Shown: positions 41,331 through 49,924 of the stretch, piece after piece | How the letters are laid out: every line of letters begins with the position of its first letter | Position numbering within the stretch: the first letter of the stretch is position 1 | Assembly (NCBI GenBank): GCA_045649485.1 | Contig: JAZRPZ010000073.1 | Span: 164,070 to 228,069 of the forward strand | Origin: RUG11247 sp045649485 | GTDB lineage: Bacteria > Bacillota > Clostridia > Christensenellales > Aristaeellaceae | Direction of reading: 5' to 3' | Length of the DNA stretch: 64,000 bases | The notes under the pieces: model-generated | The model's database searches: none | Seen by the model: the letters and a program-made list of their open reading frames with translations, nothing else | What the model was told of the DNA's origin: nothing | Position numbers and translations under genes: made by a program

Positions 41331-41411
41331 CGTGGGACAGCTTCCTGTTAATAGTATTTCAACCGTATTTTACCATTTGCGTCCATATCATTTTGATGCT
41401 TTGCAAGCCTA

Positions 41412-41440
41412 TTGATTGTTCGGCAACTAAGTGTTATACT
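41412..41440 (+). promoter_or_regulatory. Promoter of the MATE gene
   Basis: TTGATT at 41412-41417, 17 bases, TATACT at 41435-41440. It supports the start at 41473, since an ATG at 41446 would be leaderless. Confidence 0.7.
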
Positions 41441-41472
41441 TATAAATGCATACAAATAAAGGAAGTGACAAT

Positions 41473-42882
41473 ATGGGGCCTTTAAAGAAATTTTTCAGTA
41501 TAAAAGGGCTTGAGTTTGCGGATAATTCGACGTCTCTGAACGATCTTTATAAGAAAAGCATATCCATTGCATGGCCTGCCACCGTCGAAGGTGCGCTCAT
41601 ATCGATAATCGGATCGGTTGATATGATGATGGTCGGCACGCTTGGCTCGACCGCAATAGCCTCCGTAGGTATTACCACCCAGCCGCGAATGATACTGCTC
41701 ATACTTGCGCAGGCGCTGTGCGTAGGTACAACGGCGCTTATTGCCCGCAGAAAAGGTGAAAATAACAAAGAAGCGGCAAATTCAGTACTCAACCAGTCTA
41801 TGTGGATCGTAACTTTGCTCGGTATAATCATGACCCTGGTCGGCTACTTCTTTGCCGAGCCGTTCATGTATCTTGCCGGTGCAAATGAAGAGACCATCGG
41901 CATGGCTACAGACTACTTCAAAATTATATCTCTGGCTTTCATGTTCAATTACTGGTCGCTTTGCCTTTGCGCCGGTATGCGCGCCATAGGCAAGACCCGC
42001 ATAACGATGATCACAAATATCACAGCAAACATTGTGAATGTGATACTCAATTACTGCCTCATAGGCGGTAAATTCGGATTCCCGGCTCTCGGCATCAAAG
42101 GCGCTGCCATAGCAACTGCCGCCGGTACCTGTGTATCCTGCGCCATAGCTTTCTGGTTTGCCACAAGGCCCGATGGCTATATCCGTTTCAGGCTTCGTTT
42201 GCCCAAGCTGGACAAGATCACCCTCGGCGGTCTTTTCAAGGTAGGCTCCTCCTCCATCGTTGAAGCCGTATGTCTCCGTCTGGGATTTTTGCTTAACGCC
42301 AAACTCATCGCCGGTATCGGCACAGCCGAACTTGCAGCATATCAGATAGTTCAGTCCTCCACTTCCCTGTCGTTTACTCTCGGAGACGGTATTGCTGCAG
42401 CCGGCGCCACGCTTGTCGGTCAGTCTCTTGGTGCGAAGCGCCCCGACCTCGCAATGGCAAATGTACGCATAAGCCGAAAGCTGTCAATGGTGACTTCTCT
42501 GGCGCTTATGCTTGCGATATTTATATTCAGGAATAAGATTCCTCTGCTGTTCAACGACGAAGCGCATATCGTAGCAGGCGCGGCACTTTCGTTCACAGTA
42601 GTCATATTCGGTATAATCTCCCAGAACGGACGTGTTGTTTATTCCGGATGTCTGCGAGGTGCAGGCGACGTAAAATACGTTGCGATGTGCTCTCTTGTAA
42701 GTGTTACCGTGCTCAGACCTATATTTACTTATCTGCTGTGCTACCCGCTGAACAAGGCCTTCCCCGCACTTCAGCTTGCAATGGTCGGTCCCTGGATAGC
42801 TTTCGTACTGGATTGTTTTGTACGCGACGCACTGCTTACTCACCGCGTAAAGCGCGGCAAGTGGCTTACAATCAAACTTTGA
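41473..42882 (+). CDS. MATE family efflux transporter
   Basis: A 469-residue exporter with about 12 hydrophobic segments in two halves. IAWPATVEGALISIIGSVDMM (split here as IAWPATVEGALISIIG), SVGITTQPRMILL, ALCVGTTALIARRKGENN and the later GDGIAAAGATLVGQSLGAKR are MATE-like in both halves. It would export a drug or metabolite in exchange for Na+ or H+. AAGGAAG lies 8 bases before the chosen ATG. It stands alone; a bidirectional terminator follows. No regulator gene is next to it. Confidence 0.92.
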   Translation: MGPLKKFFSIKGLEFADNSTSLNDLYKKSISIAWPATVEGALISIIGSVDMMMVGTLGSTAIASVGITTQPRMILLILAQALCVGTTALIARRKGENNKEAANSVLNQSMWIVTLLGIIMTLVGYFFAEPFMYLAGANEETIGMATDYFKIISLAFMFNYWSLCLCAGMRAIGKTRITMITNITANIVNVILNYCLIGGKFGFPALGIKGAAIATAAGTCVSCAIAFWFATRPDGYIRFRLRLPKLDKITLGGLFKVGSSSIVEAVCLRLGFLLNAKLIAGIGTAELAAYQIVQSSTSLSFTLGDGIAAAGATLVGQSLGAKRPDLAMANVRISRKLSMVTSLALMLAIFIFRNKIPLLFNDEAHIVAGAALSFTVVIFGIISQNGRVVYSGCLRGAGDVKYVAMCSLVSVTVLRPIFTYLLCYPLNKAFPALQLAMVGPWIAFVLDCFVRDALLTHRVKRGKWLTIKL

Positions 42883-42894
42883 TCAACATACAGA

Positions 42895-42933
42895 ACCACC
42901 GCATTCCGATAAACGGAATGCGGTGGTTTATTT
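42895..42933. terminator. Bidirectional terminator
   Basis: A 15-base perfect inverted repeat AACCACCGCATTCCG with a 5-base loop and AT-rich flanks, between the convergent MATE and GH43 genes. Confidence 0.85.
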
Positions 42934-43813
42934 ATTCGGCAGCAGATACAACCGGCTTTTCGCCTGCCTCATTTATCTGCATTTTGATAAATACGGGTCT
43001 TTCCTCATAATTCTTATTGGGGCTGTGCAAAGTCATCATCAAATTGCCTTGCATATCCTTGAACATCATGGCATGACCGCCGTCTTTATCAAATACCGGG
43101 TCAAGCTGAGTAAAATTGCCGTCTATCTCATCATTGTCAGAGATCGCAAGACCTTCGGTATAAGCACCGTTATTGAAGCTTGCCCACAGCATAAGCAGCC
43201 TGCCTTCGTCAGTACGCCACATAAACGGACCGTCGGTTACATAGCCTTCGCCTCCATCTGCCATTTTGATGGAAGTGACCCACTTTGCCTGGGTTGCCGT
43301 GAAAAGTTCTCTCACTTCACCGGCAGGCGCTGAAAGATCTTCATTAAGCGGTATACTGCAAATACTGCCGTCACCCGCCTGCACCCATTCATGGCAGAAT
43401 ACCATGTAGGGCTTTCCTTCGCGGCTGACATAGAAAGTACCGTCGAGGCATTCCCAATCGGAAGGAGTTATGCAGCCATTGGAATGAGGCTTAAACGGGC
43501 CCATGGGAGTTTCCGCCGAAAGTATGGCAGTTCCCCTATGCACATTTTCAGCCTTAAAGCTGGCAAACATATAAAACTTACCGTTCCACTCATGTACCTC
43601 GGGCGCCCAATACTGACGGTCAGACCAGAAAGTACCGTCGTTTTCAAAACAGACATTGGGACCTTCCCAGTTTTCAAGATCCGTTCCTACGTACACATCG
43701 AATCCGCACTGTTCGCCGCCCCAGCAGGTTGCGCCGCGTGAGCCATACAGATAATATTTGCCATCGTGGATGAGCACAAAAGGATCTCTCAGATTGATCT
43801 CATTATTCTTCAT
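42932..43813 (-). CDS. Glycoside hydrolase family 43-like protein
   Basis: A 293-residue five-bladed beta-propeller: NLRDPFVLIHDGKYYLYGS (catalytic base Asp in RDPF), YWAPEVHEWNGKFYMFAS, ECLDGTFYVSREGKPY (the pKa-modulating Asp region) and YVTDGPFMWRTDEGRLLML, where many GH43 have a Glu (EGP) as general acid. It has no signal peptide, so it would act on oligosaccharides inside the cell, such as arabinosides or xylosides. The ATG at 43813 lies inside the end of the amidohydrolase gene (11-base overlap) with GAAGG upstream. Confidence 0.85.
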   Translation of the reverse strand: MKNNEINLRDPFVLIHDGKYYLYGSRGATCWGGEQCGFDVYVGTDLENWEGPNVCFENDGTFWSDRQYWAPEVHEWNGKFYMFASFKAENVHRGTAILSAETPMGPFKPHSNGCITPSDWECLDGTFYVSREGKPYMVFCHEWVQAGDGSICSIPLNEDLSAPAGEVRELFTATQAKWVTSIKMADGGEGYVTDGPFMWRTDEGRLLMLWASFNNGAYTEGLAISDNDEIDGNFTQLDPVFDKDGGHAMMFKDMQGNLMMTLHSPNKNYEERPVFIKMQINEAGEKPVVSAAE

Positions 43814-45416
43814 TGGAGTAAACCTTCTTTCCGCCCATATAAGTCGCGGATATTTTGATAGAATGTATACTTTCGTTGTCAACAGCGAAAGGATCTTCTT
43901 CCAGCACTACGAAGTCGGCCAGCATTCCGGGGGCAATACTGCCCTTTACGCCTTCCTCGAAGCTGCCTTCCGCTCCACGGATGGTATAGCTGTCTATTGC
44001 TTCCTGTACGCTGAACGCCTGATCCGGCAGATACGGCTTGTCATCGCTGCCTATGCTGCGGCGCGTGACTGCACACTGTATTCCCCTGAGTGCATCGGGC
44101 TTTTCAACAGGCGCATCGGTACCGTTGCTGACCGAGAGACCGCCATCCATAAGAGTCTTCCAGTTATAGCTGCTTTCTGCGAGTGCATCTCCGACTCTTT
44201 CACGGACTATGCGGCTGTCATAATCAATAAATATCGTCTGTGCATATATGTGCACGCCCAGTTCTTTCATACGCTGAAGCTGATCGGGACGGCATATCTG
44301 ACAATGCACAACTCCGTGACGATGGTCTTTACGCGGAATTTCCTTCAGCGCATTTTCAAAAGCGTCCAGTACCCAATCAAGGCATTTATCGCCTATGGCA
44401 TGTACTGCGCAGTGCATGCCGGCTTTATGGGCTATGGATACCATTTCGGATATGGTCTTCGCATCGAAGACAGGAAGTCCGCAGGTGGTGGGATCATCCG
44501 CATAAGGCACGGAAAGATACGCCGTGCGGGCGCCAAGAGCACCGTCACCCAGCAGCTTCAGTGGTCCGTTTTTGAAATTATAGGATCCTGCGCCGGTTAC
44601 GTTGCCCTCTTTTATGAATTCCCTAAGCTTGTCAGGCTGTGCAAAATTGCTCTGCTCATAAATTCGTACAGTAAGTTCACCCTCAGCTTCCAGTTCACGG
44701 TATGCTCTGTCTATCACGCGCCAATCGAGATTGGCATATGTGGAGTAATCATCCGTCTGGCTGCTGGTCACGCCATACGCATTGAGTGCGCGGCATGCAG
44801 CGCGTATCATATCCTTGGTTTCTTCGAGCGTAGGCGCCGGCATCTGAGAATACACAAGATCCATTGCATTATCAAAGAATCTGCCGTCGGGTTCGCCATC
44901 ACGCATGCCTATGCTACCGCCTTCGGGGGACTTAGTTTCGCCGGTAATTCCAAGCAGCCTAATGGCAGCGCTGTTTACAACAAGCGCATGACCGCAGCAG
45001 CGTACGGCAACTACGGGACGATCTGCAGATACACGGTCAAGATCGTATCTGTCGGGCATACGGTCGGCATCTGCAAAGTAATCCTGATTCCAGCCACGGC
45101 CCATTATCCAATTCACATTTGTGTTATCCGCAAAATCCTTGAAATACGCAATCATGTCCTCAAGGCTGCGGGTATGGGCGCCGAGGTCAGCCCTGCGCAG
45201 TGCACCGCCGAAGCCCAGCACATGCATATGGCTGTCATTGAAACCGGCACATACGAATTTACCCGCGAGATCGATCTTTTCGGCTGCCTCTCCCGCAAAA
45301 GAGAGCGCTCCTTCGTAAGTACCCGCGTAGGTGAACACATCATTCTCCACCACGAAAGCCTCGCACAGAGGCAGCTTACCGGTGTACACTTTTCCGTTGT
45401 AATAAACTTTCTTCAT
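43803..45416 (-). CDS. Amidohydrolase family protein, YtcJ-like
   Basis: A 537-residue metal-dependent hydrolase of the amidohydrolase-3 group. Motifs: GKFVCAGFNDSHMHVLGFG (metal His pair), GWNQDYFADADRMP, RCCGHALVVNSAA, DGALGARTAYLSVPYAD, HAIGDKCLDWVLDAF and FSVQEAIDSYTIRGA plus GMLADFVVLEEDPF at the end. The substrate is an amide or imide ring, unknown. The ATG at 45416 has GAGG 6 bases upstream. It is translated just before the GH43 gene, which it overlaps; the pairing is odd for a sugar pathway. Confidence 0.9.
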   Translation of the reverse strand: MKKVYYNGKVYTGKLPLCEAFVVENDVFTYAGTYEGALSFAGEAAEKIDLAGKFVCAGFNDSHMHVLGFGGALRRADLGAHTRSLEDMIAYFKDFADNTNVNWIMGRGWNQDYFADADRMPDRYDLDRVSADRPVVAVRCCGHALVVNSAAIRLLGITGETKSPEGGSIGMRDGEPDGRFFDNAMDLVYSQMPAPTLEETKDMIRAACRALNAYGVTSSQTDDYSTYANLDWRVIDRAYRELEAEGELTVRIYEQSNFAQPDKLREFIKEGNVTGAGSYNFKNGPLKLLGDGALGARTAYLSVPYADDPTTCGLPVFDAKTISEMVSIAHKAGMHCAVHAIGDKCLDWVLDAFENALKEIPRKDHRHGVVHCQICRPDQLQRMKELGVHIYAQTIFIDYDSRIVRERVGDALAESSYNWKTLMDGGLSVSNGTDAPVEKPDALRGIQCAVTRRSIGSDDKPYLPDQAFSVQEAIDSYTIRGAEGSFEEGVKGSIAPGMLADFVVLEEDPFAVDNESIHSIKISATYMGGKKVYSNEE

Positions 45417-45439
45417 TGTAAACCTCACTGTATTTGAAT

Positions 45440-45472
45440 GATCCGGTCTGCTTCTATTTTGCAGACCGGATC
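45440..45472. terminator. Inverted repeat after the lyxose isomerase gene
   Basis: Arms GATCCGGTCTGC and GCAGACCGGATC with a 9-base loop. T-run support on the minus strand is weak. Confidence 0.55.
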
Positions 45473-45481
45473 GTTTATGTA

Positions 45482-46159
45482 TCAGATCTCGGGATATTCG
45501 GTGCTGAGCAGATGGACAGGAGCCTCATCTTCCTCGATAGTGGGGAATCTTCCTGTAGGCTCATAGAAGCAATTGTCGGTATGGTCATCATTTACCTTGG
45601 AAACTTCGCCTACGAGTACGGTTCCCTTACCTTCCTCGCCCCAGAAGCTGTGATAGAGTCCTGCATCCATGCAGATGGATTCGCCGGGACCCAGCACAAG
45701 TATTCCGCCCGCGGGCAGAGTACGGGTAACGCCGTCAACGCTTACGGTAACGGGAGTATCGGCAAGCTTATCGTCATCGGTACGGTTGTACAGCTTGATC
45801 ACAAGATTTCCGCCGCCGCGATTGATGATATCCTCATATTTCTGATAATGATAATGCATGGGAGTTACCTGACCTTCACGCACGATCATAATCTTTTCGG
45901 CATAGGTCTTCTTATACTTGCAGTTCTGCAGATTGCCGTTGCGGATGGTTATCAGCATAAGTCCCTTTTTGTAGAAATCGCCGCTGCCGAAATCGGTAAT
46001 ATCCCAACCCAGCTGATTATCAACTATCTCAGCACACTCGCTGCCCTTGGTCGCCCATTCTTCGGGAGTCCAGTATACAAAAGGCGGCAGTGCAAACTTC
46101 ATTTCTGCGCAGAATTCCTTGGCGTGTTTGATTATAGCGTTTATTTCAGATCTCTTCAT
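45482..46159 (-). CDS. D-lyxose ketol-isomerase family protein
   Basis: A 225-residue cupin of the D-lyxose/D-mannose isomerase family. Metal-binding pattern: TPMHYHYQKYEDIINRGGG (two His and a Glu), LVIKLYNR and AGLYHSFWGEEGKG with the last His. NGNLQNCKYKKTYAEKIMIV precedes. It interconverts D-lyxose and D-xylulose, or mannose and fructose. I chose the ATG at 46159 with AGGAG upstream; an ATG at 46177 overlaps the DUF1653 stop and is also possible. Co-transcribed with the DUF1653 gene. Confidence 0.9.
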   Translation of the reverse strand: MKRSEINAIIKHAKEFCAEMKFALPPFVYWTPEEWATKGSECAEIVDNQLGWDITDFGSGDFYKKGLMLITIRNGNLQNCKYKKTYAEKIMIVREGQVTPMHYHYQKYEDIINRGGGNLVIKLYNRTDDDKLADTPVTVSVDGVTRTLPAGGILVLGPGESICMDAGLYHSFWGEEGKGTVLVGEVSKVNDDHTDNCFYEPTGRFPTIEEDEAPVHLLSTEYPEI

Positions 46160-46173
46160 AGCCTTCTGCTCCT

Positions 46174-46410
46174 TCATTCTTCAATATATTCAAAACGGTA
46201 TTCCTGTTTCACATCGGGATACTTTTCCCTGTCAACCGGCGCAAGAAACATATCTTTGGGTCTTGCGTATATATCGCCTTCTCCGTACAGTGCCTGATAA
46301 ACTACAAGCTCTTCAAGATTCTCGGAATGCTTTGCGACGCACAGCACCCTGTATTCCTTGTCCTTGAAATGGCGATATTTTCCGCCGATTATCAATTTCC
46401 TGTCTGCCAT
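46174..46410 (-). CDS. DUF1653 family protein
   Basis: A 78-residue protein: GGKYRHFKDKEYRVLCVAKH, SENLEELVVYQALYGEGD and RPKDMFLAPV match DUF1653, a small SH3-like family of unknown role. It has its own promoter at 46435-46463, overlaps the lyxose isomerase frame, and is probably translated first. GGAG lies before the ATG. Confidence 0.9.
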   Translation of the reverse strand: MADRKLIIGGKYRHFKDKEYRVLCVAKHSENLEELVVYQALYGEGDIYARPKDMFLAPVDREKYPDVKQEYRFEYIEE

Positions 46411-46434
46411 AGTTTTACTCCGTCATTTTTATTA

Positions 46435-46463
46435 ATTATACAACGTAATTAACTAATTGTAAA
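46435..46463 (-). promoter_or_regulatory. Promoter of DUF1653-lyxose isomerase
   Basis: Minus strand TTTACA at 46463-46458, 17 bases, TATAAT at 46440-46435. It abuts the terminator of the upstream HAD gene. Confidence 0.75.
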
Positions 46464-46466
46464 CTG

Positions 46467-46498
46467 AAAGAAGCCGCAATTACATATGCGGCTTCTTT
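46467..46498 (-). terminator. Terminator of the HAD-hydrolase transcript
   Basis: Arms AAAGAAGCCGCA and TGCGGCTTCTTT with an 8-base loop, two bases past the HAD stop. Confidence 0.8.
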
Positions 46499-46500
46499 TG

Positions 46501-47202
46501 TCATTTCAGATATTCGATCAGTTCAGCAAATGTTCCCGACGGTCCGTTCCATTTATGTTCGGCACACTCTATAAGACAATCGGTAACAAGATAGCCCTGT
46601 ATACCGATCTGAGAAGCAGCGTACATATCCTCGCGTTCATCGTTGCCTATCATAAGGCAGTTTTCCGGCGAAACGCCCAGCTGTTTGCACAGATTCATAT
46701 AATAGGCAGGATTCGGCTTACAGGCAGATTCGGTCTCATAAGCGGTGATATAATCAAAATCATTCTCGCAAAGACCGATCCAGCTCATTCTGGTAAGCTG
46801 ACCGTTGCGCGGAAACAGCGGATTGGTGGCAAGCACGACCTTAGGCGCAATTTTCCTTGCCGCCTCTACAGCTTCTTTTGCATGCGGATTTTCTCCGGCG
46901 TATGCTTTGGCTTTATTGAATTCCTTTTTGTAGAATTCATCGGACGCAGGTATAAAACGCGAAGCGTCAAGACCTGTGCGCTGTACGAACTCATCCCAGA
47001 AAACTTCGCAGTTGGTCTTTTCACCGTTATTGCGCACCATAGCCTTGGTACCTGCCCAAACCGCCGCAACAAGCGCATCGGGCGCGATTCCGACAGGCGA
47101 AAGCTTTGCCGCAAGTTCCTTGAAATATCCTTTTGTGAATACATCCATATCCATAGGAAGCAGGGTTCCGTCAAGATCAAACATTACAGCTTCGTATCTC
47201 AT
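46501..47202 (-). CDS. HAD family hydrolase
   Basis: A 233-residue HAD phosphatase: VMFDLDGTLLPMDMD (motif I DxDGT), VVLATNPLFPR (motif II), ACKPNPAYYMNLC (motif III Lys) and CLMIGNDEREDMYAA (motif IV). A helical cap lies between residues 15 and 110. The substrate is unknown; a phosphorylated small molecule is likely. It overlaps the alpha/beta hydrolase gene by 4 bases and is last in its transcript. Confidence 0.88.
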   Translation of the reverse strand: MRYEAVMFDLDGTLLPMDMDVFTKGYFKELAAKLSPVGIAPDALVAAVWAGTKAMVRNNGEKTNCEVFWDEFVQRTGLDASRFIPASDEFYKKEFNKAKAYAGENPHAKEAVEAARKIAPKVVLATNPLFPRNGQLTRMSWIGLCENDFDYITAYETESACKPNPAYYMNLCKQLGVSPENCLMIGNDEREDMYAASQIGIQGYLVTDCLIECAEHKWNGPSGTFAELIEYLK

Positions 47203-48146
47203 GCGTTATCACCACCGAATACTTTCTCACACATCGACGTAAGGGCATTCTCATATTTTTCCCTGTTCACATAATAAGCAATTCCGTGCCCTGCGCCTTC
47301 TACTTCCACAAGAGTGCACATCTCCGGATTTGCATCGCGAATCTTTCTGCTCATTTCACACGGAACGAAGCGGTCATCGTCACCATGTATCATGAGCACA
47401 GGTATCTTCACATCCTTCACCGCATTTTCCGCAGTTGACTCGTTCAATCTGAATCCCGCACATACTGCTGCAGACATTCTTATGAAAGGCTTCAGAATTC
47501 CGGCAGGCAGCCCCATTCCGGAAGCCACCTTAAGTATTATTTCCTCCGGCGAAGAAAACGGACAATCCGCCGCAATTCCTTTGACATTCTCCGGCAGCTG
47601 CAAATCAGATGCCATCAGCACCGTTGCCGCCCCCATAGAAACACCCATAATCAGTATGCGTACATCTCTTCCCTGCCTGTTTATGATATATTTCACCCAT
47701 TCAAGACAGTCGCGGCGTTCTTTCACGCCGAATGTTATCGTTCTTCCTTCGCTTAAGCCGTGAGCGCGCTGGTCGGGCAGCAATACGCTGTATCCTTTCG
47801 CGAATGAAAAAGGCGCTCCGCCGCTGGCGTCACGCAGCGCTGCGCTGCGATAACCATGGAAAATTATAACAACAGGCGCTTCTTTGCCCGCATCATAGAA
47901 TCTTCCGCGGAGTTTCAGCCTATCGTGCGATGTTATCTCCACCGCTTCGTACGGCACTTTTGCAAGTTTCTGCACGTTATCATAAAGCGCCGCCGCGTAC
48001 GGTGCATACTGAGAATTCATCGTTGGCATTTCATCAGCCGCAGGATGTCTGCTGCGCTTCGACGCAAACGCCATTGAATATATTATCCAAAGCGCAGCAA
48101 ACAATACCGCAGTTATGACCAATGCCGCAAGCAACAGATAACACAT
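47199..48146 (-). CDS. Alpha/beta hydrolase with N-terminal membrane anchor
   Basis: A 315-residue protein. A membrane segment at residues 3-27 (LLLAALVITAVLFAALWIIY) precedes an alpha/beta-hydrolase fold with IIFHGYRSAALRD (oxyanion region), IMGVSMGAATVLMAS (nucleophile Ser), MIHGDDDRFVP (Asp) and EVEGAGHGIAYY (His). The full catalytic triad is present. Probably an esterase or peptidase of the YqkD/DUF4 type on the cell surface or inner face. It starts 18 bases after the FAD-oxidoreductase stop. Confidence 0.87.
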   Translation of the reverse strand: MCYLLLAALVITAVLFAALWIIYSMAFASKRSRHPAADEMPTMNSQYAPYAAALYDNVQKLAKVPYEAVEITSHDRLKLRGRFYDAGKEAPVVIIFHGYRSAALRDASGGAPFSFAKGYSVLLPDQRAHGLSEGRTITFGVKERRDCLEWVKYIINRQGRDVRILIMGVSMGAATVLMASDLQLPENVKGIAADCPFSSPEEIILKVASGMGLPAGILKPFIRMSAAVCAGFRLNESTAENAVKDVKIPVLMIHGDDDRFVPCEMSRKIRDANPEMCTLVEVEGAGHGIAYYVNREKYENALTSMCEKVFGGDNA

Positions 48147-48164
48147 TATTGACTACACCCTATT

Positions 48165-49919
48165 TCAAGAAAAATCAAACGAGAAAATATGTGCCTTTTC
48201 TGCTCCCCAGGTATCAATAGGTACAAGCCGTAGTGCACGCACAGTCATCCCTATGTCATGGCGCACAAGCCTTCTTGCATTTTCATCGATATCGGCAATA
48301 ACAACAGTACTGCCGTCTTCCGCAACAGCTTCCAGCCTGTATTTGCTGATGAGAGTCTCAGGCAGCGAAACATACGGCATATCCAAAGGTCTGTTACAGG
48401 GCATATTTCGCAGCTGGAGTATTCCCATAAGTTCGCGGTTGAGGTCGCTGTCAAATACGATACGCACGTTTTCGACATACTCAGGCTTATCAAGCACATA
48501 TTCCACCGCTTCGCCCTTATTCACGTATATACCGTTATCCTGACCGTCAAGAGGTCTGTCATGACCGTTGCGCACAGCCTCGCAGCCTTCAGTCAGATTT
48601 GCGGCAATCGCCTTATCGGATACCTTCCTTACAGCAAAAGGCAGGAAACAATCGTCTTCCATCAGCTGCTGACGGAGTTCTTCGATATGCTTCTCATATA
48701 CTCCCCTGGGAGTCGTATCCTTCGCCACAGCAAGTGCAGCGCCTGTACCCATAGCCTGACCGATTATGGCACAGGTGGCCATAACACGTGAAGAACTCAT
48801 AGCCGCATGTGTCATTGAGACGTTGCGTCCGGCAAACATCAGATTATCTATATTTACCGAATACATGGTTCTGTAAGGTATTCCGTAAGGAGAAGGTGCT
48901 TTATGGTGCGTGGTGGGATGTCCGTCGCCATGGAATCCCATGGGGTCATGGTCATCCATAGTCCAGCCTCCGTATGCCACTACATCAGGGAAATGACCGC
49001 CTGTAAGTACATCATTCTGATTCATGAGCACATCGCCCACATAGCGGCGGCTTTCACGCTTGCCCGGCAGTATTCCGACCCAGTCAAGTGCCCAGAGTTT
49101 ATTCTTTTCAATATTCTCAGGGGCGTTCTTCACATAGTCCCATATGCCGTAAGCGACCTTCAGCAGTTCGTCCCTCAGTGTTTCGGTATCTGCGATACTG
49201 TCATCCATTCCGCCAAGTTCAAGATACCAGAAATTCTCCATTGGATCGGACATATTAGGGATACGGTTCTTCAAATCCTCTGCAGTATACTTATGTGCCC
49301 ATTTCGGCGGGATGAATTTACCGGGGCGGGTCTGCTCGCGCGCCTGGATCAAAAGACTCATGCCCATGGTATGTCTGTCAGCTTCTTCGGGTTCAATATC
49401 CTCATTGAACTCATCGCGGGCTTCCCTGCCGATTCTGAACTCTGCACCCGTAATGGGAGCAAGCACGCTGTCTCCGGAACAATCCGCAAAAATCCCGGCA
49501 GATACTTCATGCCATGTCTGCGTGGTCATCTGCCATCCTTTGACGGAAGATATCCTGCTGCCGTCCATTTCACAGCCTGTACAGCTGCAGTTAAGCAGAA
49601 GTTCAATATTCGGCTCATTCTGTACTGCTTCCAGTATCACAGAATCCCAAATCGAATAATTGCAATCCGGATTGCGGTACAGGTTTTCGAGCATCAGCTC
49701 TTCAAGTATGCCCGTTTCACGGTTATTATCACCATGTGCGCCGCAGACCCACATGCGAATCTCACTGGATGCATTTCCGCCGAGCATGGGTCTTTCCTGC
49801 ATGAGGACTACCTTCGAGCCATGCCTTGCCGCGGCAATTGCGGCGCATGTACCCGCAAGACCGCCGCCGACGATGCAGATATCCGCCTCGTGAGTTATCG
49901 TCTTGAATGCTTCGATCAT
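48165..49919 (-). CDS. FAD-dependent oxidoreductase
   Basis: About 584 residues. ADICIVGGGLAGTCAAIAAA (FAD-binding GxGxxG) and ERPMLGGNASSEIRM mark the FAD_oxidored type (PF12831-like); FADCSGDSVLAPITGAEFRIG and LMFAGRNVSMTHAAM (C-terminal FAD contact) follow. The last 120 residues form a beta-sandwich-like extra domain. These enzymes often lie in sugar-acid and polysaccharide loci, with substrate unknown. ATG at 49919 has GGTGA upstream; ATG at 49931 would overlap the dgoD stop. It is co-transcribed with dgoD. Confidence 0.85.
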   Translation of the reverse strand: MIEAFKTITHEADICIVGGGLAGTCAAIAAARHGSKVVLMQERPMLGGNASSEIRMWVCGAHGDNNRETGILEELMLENLYRNPDCNYSIWDSVILEAVQNEPNIELLLNCSCTGCEMDGSRISSVKGWQMTTQTWHEVSAGIFADCSGDSVLAPITGAEFRIGREARDEFNEDIEPEEADRHTMGMSLLIQAREQTRPGKFIPPKWAHKYTAEDLKNRIPNMSDPMENFWYLELGGMDDSIADTETLRDELLKVAYGIWDYVKNAPENIEKNKLWALDWVGILPGKRESRRYVGDVLMNQNDVLTGGHFPDVVAYGGWTMDDHDPMGFHGDGHPTTHHKAPSPYGIPYRTMYSVNIDNLMFAGRNVSMTHAAMSSSRVMATCAIIGQAMGTGAALAVAKDTTPRGVYEKHIEELRQQLMEDDCFLPFAVRKVSDKAIAANLTEGCEAVRNGHDRPLDGQDNGIYVNKGEAVEYVLDKPEYVENVRIVFDSDLNRELMGILQLRNMPCNRPLDMPYVSLPETLISKYRLEAVAEDGSTVVIADIDENARRLVRHDIGMTVRALRLVPIDTWGAEKAHIFSFDFS

Positions 49920-49924
49920 TTTTA

